Positions 8,076 to 16,983 of a stretch of DNA of 64,000 nt are shown one piece after another. The position numbers were made by a program, and so were the translations under genes. Positions within the stretch are counted from its first letter, which is position 1. Every line of letters starts with the position of its first letter. Under the pieces are notes generated by a model that worked only from the letters and a program-made list of their open reading frames with translations, searched no databases and was not told the origin of the DNA. Source of the stretch: JADFNB01 sp036397455. GTDB lineage: Bacteria; Gemmatimonadota; Gemmatimonadetes; Gemmatimonadales; GWC2-71-9. The DNA is taken from positions 62,001-126,000 of the forward strand of contig DASWIX010000076.1 in NCBI GenBank assembly GCA_036397455.1, written 5' to 3'.

Positions 8076-9466
8076 TTCCATACCTTCCCGAAGAACGCCG
8101 CGACCTCGGGCACCCCACCCTGGAGAATGAGGTAGCCGTCGTGCGGCTCCCGCTCGGTCATTTCCCCCGCGATGGTCGTCGTCATCAACCGTTTTGCCGC
8201 CTCCGGATCGTCGGGATGCATGCCGAGCGCCCACCCGAGTTTGATGTAGGCGACTTCCGGCAGCATGTTGGCCAGCGGTATCACACCGAGTTCGAGAATC
8301 TCGCGTCCCGTCTCGTACACGTGCATCTGTACGAACCCCCACAGCGTCTGCAACGTCATGTAGACCTGGACCCCCGCGGCGCGCGCGCGTTCGAGCGCGG
8401 GGTAGGTCTGGCGGTTCACGTGTCCCAGGCCGGTCCCGGCGATCACGATGCCTTTGTACCCGCGGTCGACCATCGCCTCGATCACGTCCGCGTGCATGCC
8501 GGGGTAGTAGTACACCAGCGTCACGCGGGGCTCGAACGCGGCGCGGATGTCGACCGCGCGGTCGGCCCTCCGGGGCGCGTAGTCGAGCTTGATCGGCGTG
8601 AGCCGCTCATCCTCGACCATCGCCAGCGGAACGTCTCCCAGGGTGCGGAACGTACTGCGGTACGAACTGTGCATCTTGCGCACGCGCGTTCCGCGGTGCA
8701 GCAGGTTGTACCGGTCCGACGTCGGTCCGAACATGCACACCATCACCTCGGCAATGGGACCGTGGGCGGCGGTCCAGGTCGCGCTGATCAGGTTCCGCGC
8801 CGCGTCCGACGACGGCCGGTCGGACGACCGCTGGCTGCCGACCATGACGATCGGCACCGGGGGGCGCTGCACCATGAAGCTCAGCGCCGCCGCGGTGTGG
8901 TGCATCGTGTCGGTACCGTGGCCCACCACGATCCCGTCGTATCCCTGCTCGATCGCTTCGCCGACCCGCGCCGCCAAGGTGAGGTACTGCTCGGGCCCCA
9001 TGTTCTCCGAGAACACGCCGAACAGTTTCTCGGTCTCCAGGTTACAGATATCCGCCAGTTCCGGCACCGATCCGTATAGCTCACCGGGCGTGAACGCCGG
9101 GATGACCGCGCCGGTGCGGTAATCGAGCCGCGACGCGATCGTCCCGCCGGTGCCAAACAGCTTCACCCGGGGAAGATCGGCGTTGGTGGGGAACTGCTGT
9201 TCGGGAATCTTGTAGTTGGCTTCCCGATAGCCGACCTCGCGGGCTGCCAGGACGGTGTCGTGGCGCACGCCGATGTTGTATCCGCTGGCGAGCTTGAGCA
9301 CGACGTGCAGCTCGTCGCTCGTCTCGGAACGCGGTAACACCAGACCCGCGAAGGTCCCGCGCGACGTCTCCATCACGACCTCGCTCCAGACCCCGACGTC
9401 GAACCGCTTCATGAGGTCGAGACAGGGCCCGCGGTAGCCGCGGTACCGGTCGGTGGCGGCGCTCAC
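8072..9466 (-). CDS. gatD: Glu-tRNA(Gln) amidotransferase subunit D (archaeal-type, asparaginase fold)
   Basis: 464 residues from a GTG at 9466 that overlaps the gatE stop as GTGA. After a small N-terminal beta domain (to ~residue 95) comes an L-asparaginase-type domain with both threonine motifs: GTGGTIAS (105-112) and HGTDTM (183-188). In archaea GatD releases ammonia from glutamine and passes it to GatE, which converts Glu-tRNA(Gln) to Gln-tRNA(Gln). The N-terminal domain and the neighbouring gatE separate it from free asparaginases, which are about 330 residues and lack this extension. GatDE is regarded as the archaeal amidotransferase; bacteria normally use GatCAB. Confidence 0.87.
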   Translation of the reverse strand: MSAATDRYRGYRGPCLDLMKRFDVGVWSEVVMETSRGTFAGLVLPRSETSDELHVVLKLASGYNIGVRHDTVLAAREVGYREANYKIPEQQFPTNADLPRVKLFGTGGTIASRLDYRTGAVIPAFTPGELYGSVPELADICNLETEKLFGVFSENMGPEQYLTLAARVGEAIEQGYDGIVVGHGTDTMHHTAAALSFMVQRPPVPIVMVGSQRSSDRPSSDAARNLISATWTAAHGPIAEVMVCMFGPTSDRYNLLHRGTRVRKMHSSYRSTFRTLGDVPLAMVEDERLTPIKLDYAPRRADRAVDIRAAFEPRVTLVYYYPGMHADVIEAMVDRGYKGIVIAGTGLGHVNRQTYPALERARAAGVQVYMTLQTLWGFVQMHVYETGREILELGVIPLANMLPEVAYIKLGWALGMHPDDPEAAKRLMTTTIAGEMTEREPHDGYLILQGGVPEVAAFFGKVWK

Positions 9467-11532
9467 GCGACGGTCTCCGGCGCCCGCCGCGCCAGTACCG
9501 CGTCGAGCCGCGCGCGCGCGACGGCGGGGTCGATGCGCCCGACATATCGCCGCATCACCTGGCCCATGGCCCACCGGGTCGTCGCGTCGGGCGACCTCGT
9601 GATCAGACCGCCGACGCCCCGAGCCGCCTCGTGCACGGCGGCATCCAACACCGCCTCGTCATCGGGCTGCCGCGCGTAGCGCGCGACGATCGCTCCGGCC
9701 GGCGTACCCGGATCACGCACCAGCGCGTCGATCATGCGGTCGAGCGCCTCCCTGCGCACGCTTCCCTGCTCGATCACGCGCGCCGCCGCCCCCAATCGGC
9801 TCCCATCGAGTCGGAACGCGTCACCCATGACACGCCGGTGATAGGGCAGGCGTTTTGCAAGCGACGCCGCAAGGCGTCGCGCCGTGTCCGACGTGGCCGG
9901 CGCGGCCGCGTCGAAGGCATCCGCCCACCACGCGCGCGTCATCCGCTCCGCCGCGGCGGCGGTCAAACCGAGGTCACGGTATCGGGCCGACCGATCCCAC
10001 GGGGTCTCGGGCAGTTGCGCACGTATCCGATTCACCGTGGCATCGGGAATCGGGATCGGCGGGGTATCCGTGTCGGGATACATGCGGTCGGCGCCGGGCA
10101 GGATGCGTTCGAATCCGGTGGTGCCGTCCGGATGCGCCTGCCGGGTTTCGGACGGAATGCCGATCAACGCGTCCTGCGCGCGCAGGAACACCTCGCGCAC
10201 CGCCGTCGCCGCGTCCGCGGGCGAGCCCCACACCAGGACCACCGCGTCCCCCGTGCCGGCGCCGAGTTGCTTGCGCAACTCGAGCCACTCGCTCGAACGC
10301 AGCCCGTATTCCCCCAGATCCGAGTGGATCAGGAACGGCCGGTGTACCGGACAGGCGATCACCCGCACGCGCTCGTCGAATTCCTGCGCGAAGGTGACGC
10401 CCGGCTGCGTGCGATGCGACAGGAGTCCACCAAAACCCGGGACGCGCGCCGCGCACACGGTGTCGCCACGTTCGCGGGCCTGCCGGATCGGATCGAAGTC
10501 ACAGGATCGCAGCACACTGCCCGCCTCGACGACGAGCGGCGAGACCTCCCACGGCCGGCCGTTCTCGGGCAACGCGAGCATTACCGCGGTCACGCCGCGC
10601 CGGTGCAGTTCGGCACGAATCCGCAGAAGGTTGAGTTGGCGGAACGCCTCGATGTGTACGAGGCACGGCAGCCCACGGTGATGGTGCACACCCTTGATCT
10701 CGATGCGGCGGCCACCGGCCACCGAGACGTTCACGTCCTGCCGTGCCGCGCCCGGACCGCGCCGCACTTTCCCCGTCACGCGGGCCACATCCGCGAGCAG
10801 CCTGCCGGCGGCCCGCACCTCGAACGGCGTATACAGGTCGGGCTCGGTCACCGCTTCGGTGAGCGGCATGCCCAGCCGGTCGGTGCGAAACGTGATCCGG
10901 TGCCCGATATCACTCACCTCCCGGCATGAATCCTCTTCGAGCGAGAGCTGGCGGATACGAAGTTCACGGGCCACGCCCAACTCCGGCACCACGAACGGGA
11001 TGCTGCCGGTGAGCCCGACCATCGCCGTCCGTTGGAATCCCGTGGGAATCGAACCGTCGAGATACTGCTTGCGCATCACGTGCAGTTCCGACACCAGATT
11101 CAGATTCAGCAACTGCGCCAGTTCGATCGCGATGTCGACCGCCTCGTCGTCGATCTCGAACGGCGGGGTATCGTCGATCTCATAGGTGCACACCGACCCG
11201 CGATCGAGTTGGTACACGATCTCCTTCCGCGTCTTGAACTCCATCAACGCGGTGCCGTCGTATTCGCCAAGCTCGCTCAAGGTTGGCCGCATGTGGCGCA
11301 GGACTTCGGCGTCGTATCGCGTCACGTTCCGGCCGGCAGGACAACGGCAGAACAGTTTTGACCGGGTGCGCACCTGTTGGTGCACCTCGAGACCGCCGAG
11401 AAACCCGATGGCGTCGTAATCGCCGGACGTGAGCGTCCCGAAAGGGGCATCGGGAAAGTCCAACACCGGCTCGGTGCGCGGGTTGACGTCCGTGGGCGCC
11501 CGGATACCCGGGGCACGGCGTGGATCGGCCAT
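9463..11532 (-). CDS. gatE: Glu-tRNA(Gln) amidotransferase subunit E (archaeal-type)
   Basis: 689 residues from ATG 11532. The N-terminus has the GatB/GatE kinase-like core signature GLEVHQQV (47-54) and the KLFCRCP cysteine segment that follows it. The middle contains an inserted domain of the AspRS-like kind found in GatE but not GatB, and the last ~150 residues form the YqeY-like tail that holds the tRNA (ending near RWAMGQVMRRYVGR). Archaeal GatE is around 620-640 residues, so length fits. It phosphorylates and then amidates Glu on mischarged tRNA-Gln with ammonia from GatD. It is first in the operon, with 253 bases to a divergent gene. Confidence 0.87.
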   Translation of the reverse strand: MADPRRAPGIRAPTDVNPRTEPVLDFPDAPFGTLTSGDYDAIGFLGGLEVHQQVRTRSKLFCRCPAGRNVTRYDAEVLRHMRPTLSELGEYDGTALMEFKTRKEIVYQLDRGSVCTYEIDDTPPFEIDDEAVDIAIELAQLLNLNLVSELHVMRKQYLDGSIPTGFQRTAMVGLTGSIPFVVPELGVARELRIRQLSLEEDSCREVSDIGHRITFRTDRLGMPLTEAVTEPDLYTPFEVRAAGRLLADVARVTGKVRRGPGAARQDVNVSVAGGRRIEIKGVHHHRGLPCLVHIEAFRQLNLLRIRAELHRRGVTAVMLALPENGRPWEVSPLVVEAGSVLRSCDFDPIRQARERGDTVCAARVPGFGGLLSHRTQPGVTFAQEFDERVRVIACPVHRPFLIHSDLGEYGLRSSEWLELRKQLGAGTGDAVVLVWGSPADAATAVREVFLRAQDALIGIPSETRQAHPDGTTGFERILPGADRMYPDTDTPPIPIPDATVNRIRAQLPETPWDRSARYRDLGLTAAAAERMTRAWWADAFDAAAPATSDTARRLAASLAKRLPYHRRVMGDAFRLDGSRLGAAARVIEQGSVRREALDRMIDALVRDPGTPAGAIVARYARQPDDEAVLDAAVHEAARGVGGLITRSPDATTRWAMGQVMRRYVGRIDPAVARARLDAVLARRAPETVA

Positions 11533-11558
11533 CGGTCCCTGTGGGGGCGGTACGACTG

Positions 11559-11576
11559 CGTCCGGCGCGCCGGACG
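11559..11576. promoter_or_regulatory. Perfect 18-bp palindrome upstream of gatE
   Basis: CGTCCGGCGCGCCGGACG is its own reverse complement and ends 27 bases before the gatE start, between gatE and the divergent cyclase gene. It could be an operator for a dimeric regulator or a hairpin in the gatE leader. No bound protein can be named. Confidence 0.4.
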
Positions 11577-11785
11577 ATCCGGCGAGGTCGTAAGATACCG
11601 CGGGCGGGCGCGATCGTCAGCCGGGTCCACCCCTTCTTTCTCCGCGGCCCGCGCCGTACTTTCGCCCGTCTTCGAGCCACGTCGTACCGCCCGGGCCGGT
11701 TCCGGTTCGCCCTAGCGATCGCCTGGCTCGGCCTTCAGATTCACCACGCGACCGAATACGCCCCACCGCTATCGGAGACCGCAGC

Positions 11786-13099
11786 ATGCCACCAGACGCC
11801 CGTCAGAACACGATCCAGCGATCGGTGCCGACGAAGGCCCTGGTGCTTTCCCTCGCCGCGTTGGCCGTGCCGATCGTGTCGGCGGTGGCGCTGCCGGAGT
11901 TGGGCGAAGAGCTGGGACTGCTGGTGTGGCTCACGGCCCTGGTCCCCGCGTTTCTGCTGGCCTACTACCGTGGCCTCGGCGGCGCGGCCGTGGCCGTGGC
12001 GGCTGCGATGGCGGCGCTGTCCATCAGTCAGGTACTGCTGCGTGTCTTCGACCTCGGCACTCCCGACTGGAACTGGCTATTGCTCGTCGTGATCGATTTC
12101 CTCGTCATCACGATCGGACTCGCGATCGTGACCGAGGCGCTGCATCGCGAGCGCCGTAAGGCCGAGAGCCTCGCGCTGGTCGACCAGCTCACGCAGCTCC
12201 CCAACCGCCGCCAGGCGGAACTCGTGCTCGCGCGGGAGTTCTCCGCCGCGATGCGGGGGCGGAAACTGGGGGTCGTGATCTACGATGTCGATCACTTCAA
12301 GGGATTCAACGATACCTACGGTCACGCCGTTGGCGACGACGTGTTGCGCGCGTTCGGCGAAGTCCTGCAGCACTACACGCGCCGCCAAAACGTCTCCGCG
12401 CGCTACGGCGGGGAGGAGTTCATCTCGGTCGTCTCCGACGTGCCGCTGGAGGGGATCCTGATCTTCGCCAACCGCGTACGCGAGGCCATCGGCAACACGG
12501 AATTCAAGTGGGGCCAGGTCACCGTCAGCGGCGGGGTGGCGGTGTTCCGGGAGGGGATGGGCTCCCATGAGGTGCTGGTGGCGGCGGCGGATCGGGCGCT
12601 TTACGCGGCCAAGGAAGCAGGCCGGAACCGCATCGAGGTCGCCGAAGACGTCGCGACGGCCAAGCAACGCGTGTCGACGCCGCGCGTGTCCGCGCCGCAC
12701 GCGGCCAAGCGGGTCCTGGTGGTGCATGACGAGCCGGCCGAGCGCCACGCGATGGTGGCGGCCCTCACGGCGTCGGGATACGTGATCGCGGAAACCGGCA
12801 GTCCTGAAGAGGCGGCGCGGATGCTGCACAACGGCTCGGACCCGTTCGACGTGCTGGTCACCAGCGTTGTCATGCCACGGCTCTCCGGATTCGTCCTGGT
12901 CGATCGGCTCAACGAGGAACTCACCCCCGACGCGCCCGACCTCCGCGTGATCTATCTCTCGGAGTCGATGCGCGAACAGGTATCCTGGCGGGGCGTACCG
13001 GGCACCATCCACCGCTTCGTGCAGAAGCCGGTCGATGCCGCGGTGCTCACGGCGGCGGTCCGCGACGCGATCGAGGCGGAGCCGCGGCCCACACCCTGA
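11786..13099 (+). CDS. Membrane diguanylate cyclase (GGDEF) with a degenerate C-terminal receiver
   Basis: 437 residues. Four or so hydrophobic segments in residues 15-115 anchor it in the inner membrane. A GGDEF domain follows (YDVDHFKGFND, then active-site RYGGEEF), so it should make cyclic di-GMP. From ~residue 310 to the end there is a receiver-like domain (RVLVVHDEP ... VVMPRLSG ... FVQKP). The phosphoacceptor position reads VTSVVMP, with Ser where Asp is expected, and the first acidic pair is His-Asp rather than Asp-Asp. The conserved Lys remains. It therefore probably is not phosphorylated. Receivers normally precede GGDEF, so the order is also unusual. It is divergent from gatE. Confidence 0.88.
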   Translation: MPPDARQNTIQRSVPTKALVLSLAALAVPIVSAVALPELGEELGLLVWLTALVPAFLLAYYRGLGGAAVAVAAAMAALSISQVLLRVFDLGTPDWNWLLLVVIDFLVITIGLAIVTEALHRERRKAESLALVDQLTQLPNRRQAELVLAREFSAAMRGRKLGVVIYDVDHFKGFNDTYGHAVGDDVLRAFGEVLQHYTRRQNVSARYGGEEFISVVSDVPLEGILIFANRVREAIGNTEFKWGQVTVSGGVAVFREGMGSHEVLVAAADRALYAAKEAGRNRIEVAEDVATAKQRVSTPRVSAPHAAKRVLVVHDEPAERHAMVAALTASGYVIAETGSPEEAARMLHNGSDPFDVLVTSVVMPRLSGFVLVDRLNEELTPDAPDLRVIYLSESMREQVSWRGVPGTIHRFVQKPVDAAVLTAAVRDAIEAEPRPTP

Positions 13100-13194
13100 G
13101 CGACACGCGGGCCTTGGGCGGCCTCGCGCGCGGCGCTACCTTGTAGCGTTTGCGCTGAGCACCCGACGCATCGCGAGGACCCTGCCCCAACGAC

Positions 13195-13953
13195 ATGGTC
13201 ACACCAACCGCGAAGAAGATCCTGCTGTCGGTGCTGCTCACCGGCTTCGTCGTGCAAACCGCGCTGGTCTACAGCGACGAGCGGCACGAGCCGCTGAGCA
13301 ATGCGGCGGTTCGCGGGCGGGAGATCTGGCACAGGGACGCATGCCAGGTCTGCCACCAGCTCTACGGTAACGGCGGGTTTCTGGGTCCCGATCTGACCAA
13401 CGCGTTCGGGCGGGTCGATCCGGTGCGGCTGCGGTCGTTGCTCACGGTCGGCAGTGGACAAATGCCGGCGTTCCGGCTCACCGACGACGAAGTCAACGAT
13501 GTCAGGGAGTTCTTGCGGTCGATGGACCGACCCGACCTGGGACGCGGCGAGCTCCGGCTCGGTACCGAACGCGGCACGCCGTGGGCGCGGTTCGCGGGGG
13601 CGGTCTCCGCGCTCCAACCCGAGGCGACCGTCCGGCGGGGTTGGACCGCGTTTGCGACCCGCGCCTGTACCGGATGTCATCAACCGCTCGCGCCCTCCCC
13701 CACCGCCGCACCGGACCTCTCCCTCGCCACCCAACACCTCGATCGCCACGCCCTCTTGACCGTACTGACCGGCGGTCGGGTCGAGCGCGGCATGCCGTCG
13801 CCCGTACCGGCATTCGAGCCGGGCGAGCTGAACGACGTCATCGCGTTCATCGGATGGATGGCTGTCGCACGCGACGCGATCGCGCAACGCATGGCGATGC
13901 AGACCGGGACGTCGATGAACTGGCGGGCCCTTCCCTGGTGGGAATACCGATGA
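13195..13953 (+). CDS. Membrane-anchored dihaem cytochrome c, NorC-like
   Basis: 252 residues with an N-terminal membrane anchor (residues ~8-26) and two haem c sites: CQVCH at 50-54 and CTGCH at 158-162. Likely Met ligands lie in GSGQMPAF and RGMPSPVPAF. The first domain (CHQLYGNGGFLGPDLTN) resembles NorC, the electron-entry subunit of nitric oxide reductase, which normally has a single haem; here a second c-type domain is added. The stop overlaps the start of the haem-copper subunit as ATGA, so the two form one complex, with this subunit facing the periplasm and feeding electrons to its partner. A role as an oxidase subunit rather than NO reductase cannot be excluded. Confidence 0.8.
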   Translation: MVTPTAKKILLSVLLTGFVVQTALVYSDERHEPLSNAAVRGREIWHRDACQVCHQLYGNGGFLGPDLTNAFGRVDPVRLRSLLTVGSGQMPAFRLTDDEVNDVREFLRSMDRPDLGRGELRLGTERGTPWARFAGAVSALQPEATVRRGWTAFATRACTGCHQPLAPSPTAAPDLSLATQHLDRHALLTVLTGGRVERGMPSPVPAFEPGELNDVIAFIGWMAVARDAIAQRMAMQTGTSMNWRALPWWEYR

Positions 13954-15392
13954 GCGGCACCCTGCCCGACCGCCCGATCGCCGCCTGGCAGGTCGAACCC
14001 GCTCCGGTTTCCGTCACGCAGGCCATCGATCCGGCGCGCCGGTTTGCGACGCTCACGTTTCTGCGCGGCGCGCTCGTCGCGGTCGCGATCACGCTCATCG
14101 CGGGCTTCCTGGCGGCACTGTACTCCATTCCCGCGCTGGCCCCGGCCATGCAGTCGATCGGGCTGGACATGCGCCAGCTGCGGCCGATCCACACGGTGTT
14201 CGCGACGTCGTGGATCTTCCTCGGCGCCGCCGCGGTCGTGTACCGCTTCCTCGAAGATCAAGGCGGACCGGCGACCTCGGGAGACCGCTGGCGACTGCGC
14301 GTACAGGTCTTAAGTTGGGCCGGCGCCGGCGCGGGCATTCTCGGCACCTTGCTGTTGCGGATCGGCTCGGGGCGGGAGTACGTCGGATTCCACCCGGCCT
14401 TCTCGCTGTTGATCGTCGTGGGGTGGATCTGCTACGTGTGGAACGTCTATCGGGTCATCGGCCGATCGTTCTGGCAACAGCCGATCTACGTCATGATGTG
14501 GGGCGTGGCGCTGTTCTTCTTCCTGTACACCTTCGCCGAACAACACGCGTATCTGCTGCCCGGCGTATTCGCCGATCCGGTGCACGATCTGCGCGTCCAA
14601 TGGAAGGCGACCGGCACGCTGGTCGGCAGCTTCAACCTGTTCGTGTACGGTACCATCATCTACGTCGGCGGGCTTATCGCGGGCGACGACACGTACTGTC
14701 ACTCGAAGACCGCGTACGCGCTCTTCTTCGTCGGCCTGCTCAACTCCTTCACGAACTTCGGGCATCACACCTACCATCTCCCGCAGAGCGCGTGGGTCAA
14801 TTGGATCGCGTTCGTGGTGAGCATGACCGAGATCATCGTGCTCGCGCGGGCGGTACACGATCTGTGGTGTCTCGTGCGGGCCAACGACCCGCGCCCATTC
14901 AGCGCGACCCGCGCGTGTTTCACCGCGGCCAAGTGGTGGACCGTGGCGATCCTCTTTTCGTCCGTGCTGATCTCCATTCCCCCGCTCAACGCGGTCATCC
15001 ACGGCACCTACGTCGTCACGGGCCACGCCATGGGCGCCACCATCGGCATCGACACCATGATCCTGCTCGGCGGCGTGTTCTGGGTCCTCGGCGAATTCCT
15101 GGGACGGCGCGGACTGCCGGTGACACGGACCGCGTTGGATACCCGGAACATGCGGCGGATCATCATCGGGCTCAACCTCGGTGTCGCGGCCCTGGTGGTA
15201 TGGCTCCATGTGTCCGGACTCGTGACCGCCATCCACCGCGCCGCGCTCGCGCCGAACGAGTCGTACGTTGCGCCGGCGTGGCTCGGCGCGTCGAGCGGGA
15301 TCATGTTCGCGCTCACCGGCGCCGTGGTGATCGTGTTCTTCGCCCTCCTGCTGGCGCGGGTCATGCCGCGCGCGTTCGCGGCGCGGGCCTAG
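13950..15392 (+). CDS. NorB-like haem-copper oxidase superfamily subunit I
   Basis: 480 residues, about 12 membrane helices, starting at the ATG overlapping the previous stop. Ligands I can place by eye: helix II His81 (LRPIHTVF), the His pair 272-273 (NFGHHTYHLP), and His359 in helix X (TYVVTGHAMG). The position two residues after His359, normally the second low-spin haem His, is Met361. The helix VI His of cNOR, ~51 residues before the His pair, is not obvious; the segment there is VQWKATGTLVGSF. His199 (FAEQH) and His212 (PVHD) are further away. So it is related to nitric oxide reductase but not a standard cNorB. Reaction (NO reduction or O2 reduction) is unproven. Confidence 0.78.
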   Translation: MSGTLPDRPIAAWQVEPAPVSVTQAIDPARRFATLTFLRGALVAVAITLIAGFLAALYSIPALAPAMQSIGLDMRQLRPIHTVFATSWIFLGAAAVVYRFLEDQGGPATSGDRWRLRVQVLSWAGAGAGILGTLLLRIGSGREYVGFHPAFSLLIVVGWICYVWNVYRVIGRSFWQQPIYVMMWGVALFFFLYTFAEQHAYLLPGVFADPVHDLRVQWKATGTLVGSFNLFVYGTIIYVGGLIAGDDTYCHSKTAYALFFVGLLNSFTNFGHHTYHLPQSAWVNWIAFVVSMTEIIVLARAVHDLWCLVRANDPRPFSATRACFTAAKWWTVAILFSSVLISIPPLNAVIHGTYVVTGHAMGATIGIDTMILLGGVFWVLGEFLGRRGLPVTRTALDTRNMRRIIIGLNLGVAALVVWLHVSGLVTAIHRAALAPNESYVAPAWLGASSGIMFALTGAVVIVFFALLLARVMPRAFAARA

Positions 15393-15467
15393 CGAGGGAT
15401 TCCTCTCCCGTTGCGCCGGCCCGGTTGCCGGGCCACCTTCCGCTCCGTCTACCTTCCGGAGTCTCCC

Positions 15468-16982
15468 ATGCGGCCGTGCATTCCCCTCGCCACCGTGGCA
15501 TCGGTGCTCGTCATCGGCACGACCCTCGCGGCGCAGACGACGGACACGGAAAAGCACGCCGCCGCGGCGATCCTGCGGCAAATCGACTCACTGGAAGCGC
15601 GGCTCCAGCCGACCCGGACCGCAACGCGGTTGGCCGAGCGCACCGACCGCGCGCGGGATCGGCTGCTGGCGCGGGTCGAGGAGATCTGGACCGGGGCGAT
15701 GCAGGGACTGTCGGACTGGATCGGCCACCACCCGGAGGTGGGCTGGCACGAGTTCGAGGCCGTGGACACACTCACCGCCGTGCTCGAGGCCAATGGGTTC
15801 CAGGTGGAGCGAGGGGTCGCCGAGTTGCCGACGGCTTTCGTTGCGTCCTGGATCTCACCAGCGGGTGCAGATGGACCCACGCTCGGCCTGATTGGCGAGT
15901 ACGACGCGCTGCGCGGCACGCAGGGCGCCTTCCACGGCGACCAGCACAACTCCCAGACGCCGGTAGCCATCGCCGCGGCGAAAGCCCTGAGCGAGTACAT
16001 GGAACGCGAGCACGTCCCCGGTCGAGTGATGCTGTATGGGGCCCCCGCTGAAGAAGTGGACCCGCCCGCCAAGTTCATCATGTGGCAGCGGGGGGTCTTC
16101 CACGGGTCCGATATCCTGGTACGGAGCCATGCGGGACAGGAGACGCGTCGTGACCGGCCCGGGTTCGGCGTGTGTTGCCTCAACATCGACGCGGTGAAGT
16201 ACACGTTCTCGGGGCGTCCGGCGCACCAGCGAACGTCGTGGCACGGGCGCAACGCCCTCGAAGCCGCAGTGCAGTTCTACTCGTCGGTCGACCACCTGCG
16301 TTCCACCTGGCGTCCGGAGCACAGTGTGCAGGGCGTGATCCCCGAGGGGGGCGTGGCACCCAACGTGGTGCCGGACCGCGCGGTAGTGGACTACTTCATC
16401 CGCTATCCGGACGAGGTGTACCTCGCGCACATCAGCCGCATGATGGAAGACGCCGCCCGGGGTGCGGCCCTGATGACCGGGACCGAGGTAGAGGTGACGC
16501 GTTACGGGGAATACCGCGACGGGGTCACCACCGCCATGCTCGAGGAGCTGTTCTTCGCCTACGCCAGGAAGTTCGACGCCCCGGGGTTGATGGACGAGTT
16601 GGGCCGCCCCGCGGGATACGAGGAAACCGGGTTCGTGAGCCGCGAGATTCCCGGGGTCGGGATCACGGTTCGCAGTTCGGCACACCCCAACCATACCTAT
16701 GAGATGCTGGAGGATGCGTTCACGGACCTCGGGCACAGCGGTTTCCTGCTCGACGCCAAGATCGAGGCCGCGGTGCTGTACGACTTCCTGACACAGCCCG
16801 CGTTTCGCAGCAAGGTTGCCGAAGAGCACCGGGCGTTGGCGGGTTTGCAGGAACGATACCTGAGGGAACTGCGCAGGGTCTATGCGCCCGAGATAGGCGC
16901 GGACACGGCGCTATCCAAGCAGAGTCGCATGGAGATACGCGTGCCGCGCGTCGAGCGGCCGCGCGGCAACGAGCCGCGCTAG
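15468..16982 (+). CDS. Exported M20-family amidohydrolase (AbgB-like)
   Basis: 504 residues. ATG 15468 starts a signal peptide (PLATVASVLVIGTTLAAQ). The body matches M20 peptidases related to p-aminobenzoyl-glutamate hydrolase: IGEYDALRG near the first metal site, the Glu pair GAPAEEVDPP, a dimerisation segment (FSGRPAHQ) and the late VRSSAHPNHTYEM site. The usual CGHN metal motif is replaced by HGDQHN, so the first metal ligand differs from the textbook family. It should cleave an amide in a small peptide or acyl-amino acid in the periplasm. The following small gene begins two bases after its stop. Confidence 0.83.
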   Translation: MRPCIPLATVASVLVIGTTLAAQTTDTEKHAAAAILRQIDSLEARLQPTRTATRLAERTDRARDRLLARVEEIWTGAMQGLSDWIGHHPEVGWHEFEAVDTLTAVLEANGFQVERGVAELPTAFVASWISPAGADGPTLGLIGEYDALRGTQGAFHGDQHNSQTPVAIAAAKALSEYMEREHVPGRVMLYGAPAEEVDPPAKFIMWQRGVFHGSDILVRSHAGQETRRDRPGFGVCCLNIDAVKYTFSGRPAHQRTSWHGRNALEAAVQFYSSVDHLRSTWRPEHSVQGVIPEGGVAPNVVPDRAVVDYFIRYPDEVYLAHISRMMEDAARGAALMTGTEVEVTRYGEYRDGVTTAMLEELFFAYARKFDAPGLMDELGRPAGYEETGFVSREIPGVGITVRSSAHPNHTYEMLEDAFTDLGHSGFLLDAKIEAAVLYDFLTQPAFRSKVAEEHRALAGLQERYLRELRRVYAPEIGADTALSKQSRMEIRVPRVERPRGNEPR

Positions 16983-16983
16983 C

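Noticed and set aside
8072..9466. Free L-asparaginase
   Set aside because: The N-terminal extra domain, ~464-residue length and coupled gatE gene fit GatD better.
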